From: an uncultured Eubacteriales bacterium | GTDB lineage: Bacteria; Bacillota; Clostridia; Oscillospirales; CAG-272 | Direction: 5' to 3' | Assembly: GCA_934433485.1 (NCBI GenBank) | Contig: CAKRZR010000002.1 | Coordinates: 1-64,000, forward strand | DNA: 64,000 nucleotides | Program-made: the position numbers and the translations under genes | The notes under the pieces: model-generated | Seen by the model: only the letters and a program-made list of their open reading frames with translations | Told to the model about the DNA's origin: nothing | The model's database searches: none | In this document: positions 16,514 through 25,197 of the stretch, one piece after another | Layout of the letters: the number at the start of each line of letters is the position of its first letter | How positions within the stretch are numbered: position 1 is the first letter of the stretch

Positions 16514-17074
16514 TCAATCGCCATCCGCGTCGCTGTCATAATAAACAAAGCCTTCCTCCTCCAGAATCGCCCGGAGCCGCATTTTGCCGCGGTGTACGAG
16601 ATTGGTGATCTGTCCCTCCGTCTTATGCAGCACCTGTCCCGCTTCGCGATAGCTCATATTTTCAAAATATACAAGGTACAGCGCCTCACGATAGGTCCGT
16701 TTCAGCTTTGCCATGGCGCCGTGGAGCATGCTCTCCCGTTCCTCCCGCAGCAGCACCCGATCCGCACCAAATTCTCCGCATAGCTCCACAGGCAGCTCGT
16801 CCAGCGAAACCGGAGCCTGTCCCGCGCGATGGCGCAATGCCAGATTCCGTGCGATGCGATAAAGATACGCTCGAAAGCCACCGTCGCCGGTAATGGTACG
16901 TTTTTTGGCAAGCAGACGCACGAACGCTTCGATCATGAGGTCCTCCGACTCATGCCAGTCCCCTATGTAGCGGTGAATGTACCCGGCAATGGCGTCGCCG
17001 TATTTCTCGACAAGATACGTCATCGCCTCTGCGTCACCGTCCAGATACCGTTGGTATGCCGTCTCATCCGTCAT
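16514..17074 (-). CDS. ECF-type RNA polymerase sigma factor
   Basis: A 186-residue protein with sigma region 2 (YLDGDAEAMTYLVEKYG, then DWHESEDLMIEAFVRLL and FRAYLYRIARNLALRH) and region 4 (LKRTYREALYLVYFENMSYR, EAGQVLHKTEGQITNLVHRG). Length and the absence of regions 1 and 3 fit the extracytoplasmic-function class. It is the first gene of the operon with the polytopic membrane protein and the PrsW-like protease. The promoter seen upstream is sigma-A-like, so at least basal expression does not need self-activation. Confidence 0.92.
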   Translation of the reverse strand: MTDETAYQRYLDGDAEAMTYLVEKYGDAIAGYIHRYIGDWHESEDLMIEAFVRLLAKKRTITGDGGFRAYLYRIARNLALRHRAGQAPVSLDELPVELCGEFGADRVLLREERESMLHGAMAKLKRTYREALYLVYFENMSYREAGQVLHKTEGQITNLVHRGKMRLRAILEEEGFVYYDSDADGD

Positions 17075-17112
17075 GCGCGCGTCTCACCTCCCTGCCGTTC
17101 TGTATCAATTAC

Positions 17113-17141
17113 ATTATACCCGATACCCCTCCGTTTTGCAA
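17113..17141 (-). promoter_or_regulatory. Promoter of the ECF sigma operon
   Basis: On the minus strand TTGCAA (17136-17141), 17 bases, then TATAAT (complement of 17113-17118), 38 bases before the start codon. Confidence 0.8.
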
Positions 17142-17223
17142 GATGGCGGACGGATTCTGTCGGCTGAAATTTCGCGAAAGCACAACCGTCTCGGCAATCC
17201 ATGTGATTTTCCGTCAAAAACGC

Positions 17224-17252
17224 TTGACTTCCTGTGCCGCTTCCTGTATAAT
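17224..17252 (+). promoter_or_regulatory. Promoter of the ribulokinase operon
   Basis: TTGACT at 17224-17229, 17 bases, TATAAT at 17247-17252. It is divergent from the sigma-factor promoter, about 80 bases away. Confidence 0.82.
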
Positions 17253-17287
17253 GTATAGGTAAGTTTTCCAAACGCAGGAGGTGCGTC

Positions 17288-18967
17288 ATGCATTCTGAAC
17301 GATACAGCATCGGACTCGATTTCGGTACGCTTTCCGGTCGCGCCCTGCTTTGTCGGCTCTCGGACGGCGCGGAAGTCGCTTCCGCCGTGTACGAATACCC
17401 GCACGGTGTGATGGACGACACGTTTGCGCCGCATCCCGGCGTATCCAAAAAGCTGCCGGGCGATTGGGCGCTCCAGCATCCGGACGATTATATAGAGGTT
17501 GTATGTGAGACAATCCCGCGCCTTTTGGCGGATACCGGTGTGGATCCCGCCGCAATTGTCGGGCTGGGGATCGATTTCACCGCCTGTTCTCCCCTGCCGG
17601 TCTACAAAAACGGTGTGCCGCTCTGCCGCAACGCCGCCTTTGCAGACGATCCGCACGCATACGTCAAGCTGTGGAAGCACCACGCCGCGCAGCCGTATGC
17701 CAATCGGGTCAACGCTCTGGCGGAAGAACGGGGTGAAAAATGGCTGTCCGTGTACGGTGGAAAAATCTCCAGCGAATGGCTCTTACCGAAAACAATGCAG
17801 TTATACACAGAAGCGCCCGATGTATACGACGCGGCGGACTATTTCATCGAAGCGGGTGACTGGCTCGTGTGGCAGCTCACCGGCGTGCAGACACGTAATT
17901 CCTGTATGACGGGCTACAAGGGGCTGTACACCGAGGATGGCTATCCATCGTCAGAATTTCTGGCAGCACTGGAGCCGGGGCTTGCGAATGTCGCCGCGGA
18001 AAAATGGGGCGCGCACATCCCCGTACAGCCGATCGGCAGCCTCGCCGGGTATCTCACGCCGGAATGGGCAGCTCAAACCGGTCTGACCACAGACTGCGCG
18101 GTATCGGTCGCCGTCATCGACGGACACGCCGCCGTACCAGCCGCCGGAGTGCACAAATCGGGACAGCTGCTCGCCATCATGGGCACCTCCACTTGCCATA
18201 TGCTCATGGAATCGTACGGTCATCCGGTGCCGGGTACCAGCGGCTATGTCGCGGACGGTATGATGCCGGGGCTCTATGGATTTGAAGCCGGACAATGCTG
18301 TGTCGGCGATCACTTTGCCTGGGTCGCGGAGCATATCACGCCGGAATCGTACAAAAAAGAAGCGGCGGAGCGGAATCTGTCCGTCATCGCGCTTTTGTCC
18401 GAAAAGGCTTCTCTCCTTTCTCCGGGAGAGTCGGGGCTTCTCGCCTTAGACTGGTGGAACGGCAATCGTTCGGTGCTCATAGACGCGGAGCTGTCGGGGA
18501 TGCTCCTCGGCATGACGCTCACCACCCGCGCGGAGGAGATCTACCGCGCCCTCGTGGAGGCAACGGCGTTCGGTACACGCAAAATCGTGGAGAATTTCCG
18601 CGAAAACGGCGTTCCGGTGGAAGAATGTATCGCGTCCGGCGGTATTGCGGAGAAAAGTCCGTTTGTGATGCAGATCTACGCGGACGTGCTCGGAATGGAT
18701 ATCCGGATCGCCGGCGGATGCAGTGCGCTCGGCGCCGCGATATTCGGTGCGACCGCTGCCGGGGAACGTGGTTACGCGACCGTCAATGAAGCCTCCGCGG
18801 CGATGGGTCGTCTGACCGACACGGTATATCGCCACGATCCTGCAAAAACCAAGATCTACAACGCGCTGTACGCGGAGTATCTGCTTCTGCACGACTATTT
18901 CGGCAGAGGCGAAAACGATGTGATGAAACGCCTGCGCGCGATCCGGGAACAAAAGCTGCCCCGGTGA
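17288..18967 (+). CDS. araB: Ribulokinase (FGGY family)
   Basis: A 559-residue protein of AraB length. The N-terminal nucleotide-binding motif IGLDFGTLSGRALL, YPHGVMD, LQHPDDYIEV and VGLGIDFTAC are typical of L-ribulokinases. Further along are the sugar-site region ISSEWLLPKTMQL, the DGHAAVPAAG loop, and the second ATPase lobe with FGTRKIVENF, IASGGIAEKS and GGCSALGAAIFG. It should phosphorylate L-ribulose (or a related ketopentose or pentitol) with ATP in the cytosol. The usual partners araA and araD are not adjacent. A zinc-dependent dehydrogenase follows 45 bases later, so the substrate may come from oxidation of a pentitol. The start is ATG 17288 with GCAGGAGG upstream. Confidence 0.88.
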   Translation: MHSERYSIGLDFGTLSGRALLCRLSDGAEVASAVYEYPHGVMDDTFAPHPGVSKKLPGDWALQHPDDYIEVVCETIPRLLADTGVDPAAIVGLGIDFTACSPLPVYKNGVPLCRNAAFADDPHAYVKLWKHHAAQPYANRVNALAEERGEKWLSVYGGKISSEWLLPKTMQLYTEAPDVYDAADYFIEAGDWLVWQLTGVQTRNSCMTGYKGLYTEDGYPSSEFLAALEPGLANVAAEKWGAHIPVQPIGSLAGYLTPEWAAQTGLTTDCAVSVAVIDGHAAVPAAGVHKSGQLLAIMGTSTCHMLMESYGHPVPGTSGYVADGMMPGLYGFEAGQCCVGDHFAWVAEHITPESYKKEAAERNLSVIALLSEKASLLSPGESGLLALDWWNGNRSVLIDAELSGMLLGMTLTTRAEEIYRALVEATAFGTRKIVENFRENGVPVEECIASGGIAEKSPFVMQIYADVLGMDIRIAGGCSALGAAIFGATAAGERGYATVNEASAAMGRLTDTVYRHDPAKTKIYNALYAEYLLLHDYFGRGENDVMKRLRAIREQKLPR

Positions 18968-19012
18968 ATGGACACGCAATCCCTACATTATTCTATAAAG
19001 AGGTTTGGAAAA

Positions 19013-20290
19013 ATGAAAACCAAAGCAGTCAGATTATACGGCAAGATGGATCTGCGCATGGAGGAATTTGAGCTTCCGCAGATCGGTGAGGGTGAAATTC
19101 TCGCCTATGTTGTCTCCGACAGCATCTGCATGTCCTCCTACAAAGCGACCTCCCAGGGCGCGGATCACAAGAGAGTGCCGAACGACGTCGCGGAAAACCC
19201 GGTCATCATCGGTCACGAATTCTGCGGCTACATCGTCGAGGTCGGCGCAAAGTGGCAGGATCAGTTCAAGCCTGGCGACAAATTCGTCATCCAGCCCGCG
19301 CTCAACTACAAGGGCTCCCTATTCTCTCCCGGATACTCCTACCCGCACATCGGCGGCGACGCGACCTATGTCATCATTCCGGAAGAGGTCATGCTCTGCG
19401 GCTGTCTCCTGCCCTATGACGGTGACGCCTACTTCTACGGCAGCCTGACCGAGCCTATGAGCTGCATCGTCGGCGGCTTCCATGCGAATTACCACGGCAA
19501 GCCCGGCGTATATGAGCATACGATGGGCTGCAAGCCGAGAGGCAATATGGCGATCCTGGCTGGCGCAGGTCCTATGGGTCTGGGCTGTGCGGACTACGCG
19601 ATCCACGGCGGCAATCCCCCGCGTCTCCTTGTCATCACCGACATCGACGAAGCACGTCTCGCCAGAGCCGCCGAGCTGACCACCGTCGAGGATGCTGCGG
19701 CACACGGCGTAAAGCTCGTATACATGAACACAAACGCGGTCGGCGATCCCGTGGAGGCGATCCGTGCGCTGACCGACGGCGAGGGCTTTGACGATGTGTT
19801 CGTATACGCACCCGTGAAGCCCGTGGTCGAGATGGGCGACGCACTGCTGGCACGGGACGGCTGCCTGAACTTCTTCGCAGGTCCGACCAATCCGCAGTTC
19901 TCCGCCATGTTCAACTTCTACAACGTCCACTACGGCGCGACCCACATCGTCGGCACCTCCGGCGGCAACACGGACGATATGCGCGAATCCATCCAGCTGA
20001 TGAGCGAAAAGAAGATCAATCCGGCAGGCATGATCACCCACATCGGCGGTCTGGATGCCGTTGCCGAGACGACGAAGCATCTGCCGGAGATCAAGGGCGG
20101 CAAGAAGCTGATCTACACGCACATTTCCCTGCCGCTTACCGCCATCGAGGACTTCGGTAAGGCAGCAGAGGAACACAAGGGTACGGAGCTTGGCGAACTG
20201 TTCGCCGACCTCGACCGCATCTGCAAAAACGCGGGTGGTCTGTGGTGCCCGGAAGCGGAACGGCGCGTTCTTGAGCTGGCGGACAGATAA
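19013..20290 (+). CDS. Zinc-dependent alcohol dehydrogenase, L-sorbose-1-phosphate reductase-like
   Basis: A 425-residue MDR-superfamily enzyme. It has the GroES-like start, VIIGHEFCGYIVEVG with its zinc-ligand neighbourhood, a nucleotide-binding loop (AILAGAGPMGLGCADYA) and ITDIDEARLARA. The long form with an extra insertion matches the SorE-like sugar-phosphate dehydrogenase group. It probably interconverts a ketose (phosphate) and a polyol using NAD(P). ATG 19013 is chosen over an upstream in-frame ATG because AAAGAGG precedes it. It is co-transcribed with ribulokinase. The exact substrate is inferred only loosely. Confidence 0.8.
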   Translation: MKTKAVRLYGKMDLRMEEFELPQIGEGEILAYVVSDSICMSSYKATSQGADHKRVPNDVAENPVIIGHEFCGYIVEVGAKWQDQFKPGDKFVIQPALNYKGSLFSPGYSYPHIGGDATYVIIPEEVMLCGCLLPYDGDAYFYGSLTEPMSCIVGGFHANYHGKPGVYEHTMGCKPRGNMAILAGAGPMGLGCADYAIHGGNPPRLLVITDIDEARLARAAELTTVEDAAAHGVKLVYMNTNAVGDPVEAIRALTDGEGFDDVFVYAPVKPVVEMGDALLARDGCLNFFAGPTNPQFSAMFNFYNVHYGATHIVGTSGGNTDDMRESIQLMSEKKINPAGMITHIGGLDAVAETTKHLPEIKGGKKLIYTHISLPLTAIEDFGKAAEEHKGTELGELFADLDRICKNAGGLWCPEAERRVLELADR

Positions 20291-20304
20291 ATACATCTAC
20301 AGGC

Positions 20305-20336
20305 AAAAGGGACTTCCCGCGTGAGGGTCCCTTTTT
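20305..20336 (+). terminator. Terminator after the dehydrogenase
   Basis: AAGGGAC pairs with GTCCCTT around a short loop and is followed by a run of T. Confidence 0.85.
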
Positions 20337-20362
20337 ATTCGCTGAAGATTCACATACCGCGC

Positions 20363-20391
20363 TTGCAATTTCCCCCGTTTTATGCTACAAT
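20363..20391 (+). promoter_or_regulatory. Promoter of the TetR-family gene
   Basis: TTGCAA at 20363-20368, 17 bases, TACAAT at 20386-20391, 35 bases before the start codon. Confidence 0.75.
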
Positions 20392-20425
20392 GCCCCTATG
20401 GAATTTCTCACAGAAGGAGCACACC

Positions 20426-20980
20426 ATGTCCCAAATTACGAAACGCGCGCTTGAACAGTCGCTCAAGAACCTGCTGCTCAAAAAGCCTCTTACGAAAATC
20501 ACCATCAATGACATCGCGGAGGACTGCGGGATCAACCGCATGACCTTCTACTACCACTTCAAGGACATCTACGATCTGGTGGAATGGTCGTGTCTGGAGG
20601 ATGCACGCAAGGCTCTCGATGAAAAAAAGACCTACGACACGTGGCAGGAGGGATTTTTACAGATTTTTGAAGCGGCTCGGGAGAATAAGCCGTTTATCCT
20701 CAATGTGTACCGCTGCGTAGACCAGGGACAGGTGGAGAAATATCTGAAACCGCCTGTGGACAGTCTCATCATGGGTGTGATCGAGGAGGAATGCGCCGGA
20801 CTCACGGTGCGCGACGAGGACAAAGCGTTCATCGCACAGGTTTACGGCTACATCTTCATCGGACTGATGCTCGACTGGATCCGGAACGATATGCGCACGG
20901 ATCCGGAGACCATCGTCGGAAAGCTCGCCACGCTCATCCGCGACTCCATTCGCCCGGCACTGGAACGGTTCCGTGTATAG
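20426..20980 (+). CDS. TetR/AcrR-family regulator (DhaS-like)
   Basis: A 184-residue protein starting at ATG 20426, with AGAAGGAG upstream. The N-terminal HTH reads KITINDIAEDCGINRMTFYYHF, which is the classic TetR pattern; the C-terminal part matches the TetR_C domain found in DhaS-type regulators. It lies directly upstream of oleate hydratase on the same strand, separated by a terminator hairpin and a new promoter. Regulation of that fatty-acid enzyme is therefore plausible, but it is inferred from position only. Confidence 0.85.
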   Translation: MSQITKRALEQSLKNLLLKKPLTKITINDIAEDCGINRMTFYYHFKDIYDLVEWSCLEDARKALDEKKTYDTWQEGFLQIFEAARENKPFILNVYRCVDQGQVEKYLKPPVDSLIMGVIEEECAGLTVRDEDKAFIAQVYGYIFIGLMLDWIRNDMRTDPETIVGKLATLIRDSIRPALERFRV

Positions 20981-21020
20981 CCCATCATTTTTACTCTTTT
21001 GATAAGTTTTTTTACACATT

Positions 21021-21060
21021 ACGGCTCTGTGATAAGACCTTTATCACGGTGCCGTTTCTG
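21021..21060 (+). terminator. Hairpin between the TetR and oleate hydratase genes: terminator or operator
   Basis: The perfect inverted repeat GTGATAA-5-TTATCAC (21029-21047) is extended by outer ACGGC/GCCGT arms (21021-21055) and followed by a T-rich stretch. It reads as the terminator of the TetR gene. It also ends only 10 bases before the -35 box of the next promoter, where a TetR operator would sit. Confidence 0.65.
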
Positions 21061-21064
21061 TTTA

Positions 21065-21093
21065 TTGTAAACCCGCATGAAAAAGGGTATACT
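21065..21093 (+). promoter_or_regulatory. Promoter of oleate hydratase
   Basis: TTGTAA at 21065-21070, 17 bases, TATACT at 21088-21093. It leaves a leader of about 65 bases. Confidence 0.78.
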
Positions 21094-21166
21094 ATAGGCA
21101 CAAGAAAAAAACAAAGCGTCCGTTCAAAATGGCGGACAGGAGACCGAAATGGTCGGGAGGATTATG

Positions 21167-22963
21167 ATGTATTACGGAGCAGGAACCTATGAAGCGTTTG
21201 CACACCCGGAGAAGCCGAAGGATGTCGATAAGAAATCGGCGTATATCATCGGCACGGGTCTTGCCGGTCTGACCGCGGCGTTCTATCTCGTACGCGACGG
21301 ACAGATGAAGGGCGAGCACATCCATCTGCTTGAAAAGCTGGAGCTTGCGGGCGGAAGCTGCGATGGCAGAAAGGATGTCACCAAAGGATTCTTCATGCGC
21401 GGCGGCAGAGAGATGGACAACCACTTTGAGGTCATGTGGGACACGTTCCGCGATGTGCCGTCCATAGAAACCCCCGGTATCTCCGTTCTGGATGAATACT
21501 ACTGGCTGAACAAGCACGACCCGAACTATTCCCTCTGCCGGGCGACCGTGAATCGCGGCGAGGATGCGCACACCGACAAAAAGTTCGAGCTGGATAAGGA
21601 ATCGGCTATGGCTCTGTCCAAGCTGTTCATCACACCCGAAACGGATCTGGAGGATAAGAAAATCTCGGATGTATTGCCGGAATCGTTCTGGAGTACGAAT
21701 TTCTGGCTCTACTGGCAAACGATGTTCGCGTTCCAGCGTTGGTCGAGCGCGCTGGAGATGAAGCGGTATCTCTGCCGGTACGTCCACCACATCGACGGTC
21801 TGCCGGATTTCAGCGCGCTCCGGTTCACGAAATACAACCAGTACGAAAGCATGATCCTGCCGCTTGTGAAATATCTCGAATCCCACGGCGTCCGTATTGA
21901 GTACGGTATGGATGTGAAGAACGTCGTGATTGAAACCGTCGGCGACAAAAAGACCGCGCGGCAGATCGTGTATGTCAAGGACGGCGAGACACAGACCATC
22001 GATCTCATCGAGGACGACCTCGTGTTCATCACAAACGGCTGCTGCACCGACACCTCCTGCTACGGCGACCAGACCCACGCACCGGATCTCAGCCACCTGC
22101 AAAACGGCGTCGGGGAATCGTGGGATATGTGGAAAGCGATCTCGGCACAGGCGGTAAACGGAGAGTATGGCAACCCTGACGCGTTCTGCAGCGACATCGA
22201 CGCGACCAACTGGATGAGCGCGACCGTCGCTACCTCCAATGCAGAGGTTATCGAGCACATCATGAACATCTGCAAACGCGATCCGCGTGCGGGCAAAGTG
22301 ACCACCGGCGGCATCGTGACCGTCAAGGACAGCACCGAAAACTGGTATCTCTCCTGGACGATCAACCGCCAACCGCAGTTCAAATCGCAGGACAAAGATA
22401 TGGTGCTGGTATGGCTCTATTCCCTCAACACAAACAAAGAAGGCAATTATGTAAAGAAAGCGATGCGCGACTGCACCGGCGAGGAGGTCTGCCGCGAATG
22501 GCTGTACCACATCGGCGTGCCGACTGACCGGATCGACGTGCTGGCAAAGGACGCCTGCAATACCACCACGTGCTTCATGCCGTATATCAACGCATTCTTC
22601 CAGCCGCGTAAGGAATCCGACCGTCCGCGTGTCGTACCGGAGGGAGCCGTCAACTTCGCCTTCATCGGTCAGTTTGCCGAAACGCCGCGCGACACCATCT
22701 TCACCACGGAATACTCCATGCGTACCGGTATGGAATCCGTTTACACGCTGCTCGATATCGACCGTGCCGTGCCGGAGGTCTGGGGCAGCAAATACGATGT
22801 ACGCGAACTGCTGCGCGCCTGCTATTACGCCATCGACAAGAAGCCGATTTCGGAGGTGAAGGATCTTTCCCTCATCGAAAGAGAAATGATCAAGGTCGCG
22901 CTCAAAAAGGTAAAGGGCACGGATATTGAGCTTTTGCTGAAAGAAAGCGGACTGATCGAATGA
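21167..22963 (+). CDS. ohyA: Oleate hydratase (FAD-dependent)
   Basis: A protein of about 598 residues. It opens with MYYGAGTYEAFAHPEKP, a beginning shared across oleate hydratases, followed by the FAD-binding loop YIIGTGLAGLTAAFYLV, the ligand loop GGSCDGRKD and MRGGREMDNHFE, all diagnostic of OhyA. It adds water across the cis-9 bond of oleate to give 10-hydroxystearate (EC 4.2.1.53), a common fatty-acid detoxification step in gut Bacillota. ATG 21167 fits family alignment and sits 6 bases after GGGAGG; in-frame ATGs at 21149 and 21164 are alternatives. Transcribed from its own promoter, downstream of a TetR-type regulator. Confidence 0.95.
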   Translation: MYYGAGTYEAFAHPEKPKDVDKKSAYIIGTGLAGLTAAFYLVRDGQMKGEHIHLLEKLELAGGSCDGRKDVTKGFFMRGGREMDNHFEVMWDTFRDVPSIETPGISVLDEYYWLNKHDPNYSLCRATVNRGEDAHTDKKFELDKESAMALSKLFITPETDLEDKKISDVLPESFWSTNFWLYWQTMFAFQRWSSALEMKRYLCRYVHHIDGLPDFSALRFTKYNQYESMILPLVKYLESHGVRIEYGMDVKNVVIETVGDKKTARQIVYVKDGETQTIDLIEDDLVFITNGCCTDTSCYGDQTHAPDLSHLQNGVGESWDMWKAISAQAVNGEYGNPDAFCSDIDATNWMSATVATSNAEVIEHIMNICKRDPRAGKVTTGGIVTVKDSTENWYLSWTINRQPQFKSQDKDMVLVWLYSLNTNKEGNYVKKAMRDCTGEEVCREWLYHIGVPTDRIDVLAKDACNTTTCFMPYINAFFQPRKESDRPRVVPEGAVNFAFIGQFAETPRDTIFTTEYSMRTGMESVYTLLDIDRAVPEVWGSKYDVRELLRACYYAIDKKPISEVKDLSLIEREMIKVALKKVKGTDIELLLKESGLIE

Positions 22964-22999
22964 CGCCGCGTTTCTGATAAACCAAAAACAAAAACACAA

Positions 23000-23041
23000 A
23001 TCGCTCCACCGGTTTTCAAAGAATCGGTGGAGCGATCGTTT
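23000..23041. terminator. Bidirectional terminator, ohyA and esterase
   Basis: ATCGCTCCACCGGTT pairs with AATCGGTGGAGCGAT, flanked by A-rich and T-rich runs, between two convergent genes. Confidence 0.88.
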
Positions 23042-23056
23042 TATGTACGGAAAATC

Positions 23057-24073
23057 TTATTTCGCGAGCAGCTTTTTCATCACCGGCCATGCGTCGTCGG
23101 CGTAGAAGCGGTGTCCGCCTTCCCCGATGACCAACGCGCACCCGCAATCGTCCGGGACACCTGCGGCGCGATAGCAGTTTTCGATGATCTCGTAGGTTTC
23201 TTTTACCCCGGAGAGCGGGAAGATCGGGTCCTCCTTGCCGCAGACCACCACGAGCTTGCGCGGCGCGATCATGGCGGCGAGGTCACCCATATCGAAATCG
23301 CGGAGAATGCCCGGCACGTAATTGCAGACACAGTGGTGCAGGTTCACGATGGAATCCCGATATGTGCAGACCGCGCAGGACGGCATATATCCGGCGAAGC
23401 GATCCTCCAGACACGCGATGTAATAGGTAGCCGTGCCTCCGCCGGAATTGCCCATGCAGACGGAGCCATCGAGAGTCAGAATGTCGGAAAAATGCGCTTC
23501 CACGGCATCAAGTACCCGACTGGTATCCCAGATCCGTTCCGCGATCGTGCATCTGCCGAGGAGCAGCGCGGTCATCGACGGACGTTCGCATGCGGGGCCC
23601 TTTTCCGTACCACCGCACTGTCCGAATCCACGCTGTTCGATCGCAAGCGCACCAAAGCCCTCCTTCACCGCACGCACGGCAAAATCACGGTCTCCCCCGC
23701 GGATGGTCTCCTCATCGCCCGGATATTTCGCGATGCCGAGCGAGATGTGCGCGCCGGTGGAATGGCCCTGCAGACACACACACAGCGGCAGCGGTCCGGT
23801 CTGTTTTTCCGGCAGCAGGATGTCGCAGTGCGTGAAATAGCCTTCCTCCGTCTGAAGCGTGAAGTGGATGTGCCGGTGACCGTTTTCTTTCTTGTCCAAT
23901 GTGATCTTGAAAACCGGATCACAGCGGCGGAACGTATCCATGCCGAGTAGCCCCGACAATCTGTCCCGGCATTTTTCCTGGTACCAGGGGAACGGACTGT
24001 CGCCGGCATAACGATATTTCGGCTGGATCTCGGCGGCTTGCTTCGTGTGCAGGCTGGTAGGATCGGAATTCAT
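23057..24073 (-). CDS. Alpha/beta-hydrolase, probable carbohydrate esterase
   Basis: A 338-residue cytosolic protein without a signal peptide. Alpha/beta-hydrolase features are visible: the oxyanion-hole region CVCLQGHSTG, the nucleophile elbow MGNSGGGTATYY (Ser), an acidic residue after LVVVCGKEDPIFPL, and the catalytic His in IGEGGHRFYAD. The AIEQRGFGQCGG stretch resembles acetyl-esterase/dienelactone-hydrolase-like members acting on acylated sugars. ATG 24073 has GAGGAGAG upstream. A monocistronic gene with its own promoter. The natural ester is not deducible. Confidence 0.82.
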   Translation of the reverse strand: MNSDPTSLHTKQAAEIQPKYRYAGDSPFPWYQEKCRDRLSGLLGMDTFRRCDPVFKITLDKKENGHRHIHFTLQTEEGYFTHCDILLPEKQTGPLPLCVCLQGHSTGAHISLGIAKYPGDEETIRGGDRDFAVRAVKEGFGALAIEQRGFGQCGGTEKGPACERPSMTALLLGRCTIAERIWDTSRVLDAVEAHFSDILTLDGSVCMGNSGGGTATYYIACLEDRFAGYMPSCAVCTYRDSIVNLHHCVCNYVPGILRDFDMGDLAAMIAPRKLVVVCGKEDPIFPLSGVKETYEIIENCYRAAGVPDDCGCALVIGEGGHRFYADDAWPVMKKLLAK

Positions 24074-24107
24074 AGGTCTCTCCTCTCAAAGCGATTGATT
24101 TTTCTAC

Positions 24108-24136
24108 AGTATAGCATATCTTTCGGTAGATTGCAA
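24108..24136 (-). promoter_or_regulatory. Promoter of the esterase gene
   Basis: On the minus strand TTGCAA (24131-24136), 17 bases, TATACT (complement of 24108-24113). Confidence 0.8.
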
Positions 24137-24273
24137 GTGTATCCGGCAAGATTGTCGTGTGGATTTGTGCGATTTTCGCGGAGATTCTGCCTTTCACCCG
24201 GATCGTGTGTGTTTTTTGTGCTATACGGGCAAAAAATCGCAAGAAAAATCAACCAAACCGCGTCGAAGTATGG

Positions 24274-24279
24274 TATACT
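24274..24279 (+). promoter_or_regulatory. Minus-10 element before the AraC/GyrI regulator
   Basis: TGGTATACTAT matches the -10 form used throughout the window, but no good -35 box lies 17 bases upstream. An activator-dependent promoter is possible. Confidence 0.5.
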
Positions 24280-24306
24280 ATAGAAAATCCGCGAGGAGGT
24301 GACGGC

Positions 24307-25197
24307 ATGAAAGAAGAATATGTCGAAACCGTTCTCGCACTGATCGCGTACATGGAAAATCACCTCACGGAGCCGTCGCTTCTCACGTTGGACAGACTCT
24401 CGGCGATTTGCGGATATTCCCCTTACCACCTTCTCCGTCTGTTCCGCGATGCAGTCGGATTGACGCCGGCGGAATACACCCGAAAACGGCGGCTGACGGA
24501 GGTGATCCGGTACATCTCGGAACACGACAGCACCTTTGAAGCGGCCGCGCAGCTGTACGGCTTTCGCTCCAAGGAACATTTTACACGTGCTTTTTTCGCG
24601 GAACATCATGTCCTGCCACGTACCTATCGCGAAGCGCAGAACAGTCTCCGACTGTACGAACGGTTTACAATACAGCCCTTTCCAATGCCGGTCTGTGAGA
24701 TCCGGGAAATCGCTCCTTTTGTTGTGATCGCCTATCCGAATACGGAGCCGGAGATCCCGCGGTTCTGGAACAAATACAATACGGAGAGCGTCTCGGCGGC
24801 GCTCTCCGGCGGAAAAATCGTTCGGGACTATGGCTGCATGCGCTGGAACCCGTCAGAAAACCGCCTCGATTACTATATCGGCATTCGGAAAGCGGACATG
24901 GGAATCCCACCGCCGCCGGGCACTGTCCGTATTGTACTCGGTGGAAGAACCTACGCATGCTTTACGACAGTCCCCACCGTGCAAACGGAATTTGTCGCCA
25001 GAATCCGACACACCTGGAACAGCATCCGCGAGTGGTTTTCCTTACAGGACGAATGGCAGCGCGCATCGGATTTTGAATGGGAATGCTACACGGAAAAAAG
25101 CCGCCTGTTTTCGGAAGAAATCTGCATTCCGGTTATCCGGTACAGCGCGGAAAACGATAACAAAAACCACAATACAGAATCAGGAGGTCATTTATGA
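24307..25197 (+). CDS. AraC-family regulator with GyrI-like effector domain
   Basis: A 296-residue protein starting at ATG 24307 after GAGGAGGT. Two N-terminal HTH motifs (LDRLSAICGYSPYHLLRLFRD and FEAAAQLYGFRSKEHFTRAFF) occupy residues 1-105. The rest is a GyrI-like small-molecule-binding domain (AraC_E_bind type), as in SoxS/Rob-like multidrug sensors. Its stop overlaps the start of the next gene by 4 bases, so the two are translationally coupled and probably functionally linked. Confidence 0.85.
   Translation: MKEEYVETVLALIAYMENHLTEPSLLTLDRLSAICGYSPYHLLRLFRDAVGLTPAEYTRKRRLTEVIRYISEHDSTFEAAAQLYGFRSKEHFTRAFFAEHHVLPRTYREAQNSLRLYERFTIQPFPMPVCEIREIAPFVVIAYPNTEPEIPRFWNKYNTESVSAALSGGKIVRDYGCMRWNPSENRLDYYIGIRKADMGIPPPPGTVRIVLGGRTYACFTTVPTVQTEFVARIRHTWNSIREWFSLQDEWQRASDFEWECYTEKSRLFSEEICIPVIRYSAENDNKNHNTESGGHL

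Noticed and set aside
21092..22999. A 635-codon antisense frame opposite oleate hydratase.
   Set aside because: The plus strand is unmistakably OhyA with FAD motifs; the antisense protein is an Arg/His/Val-rich shadow without motifs or start signals.
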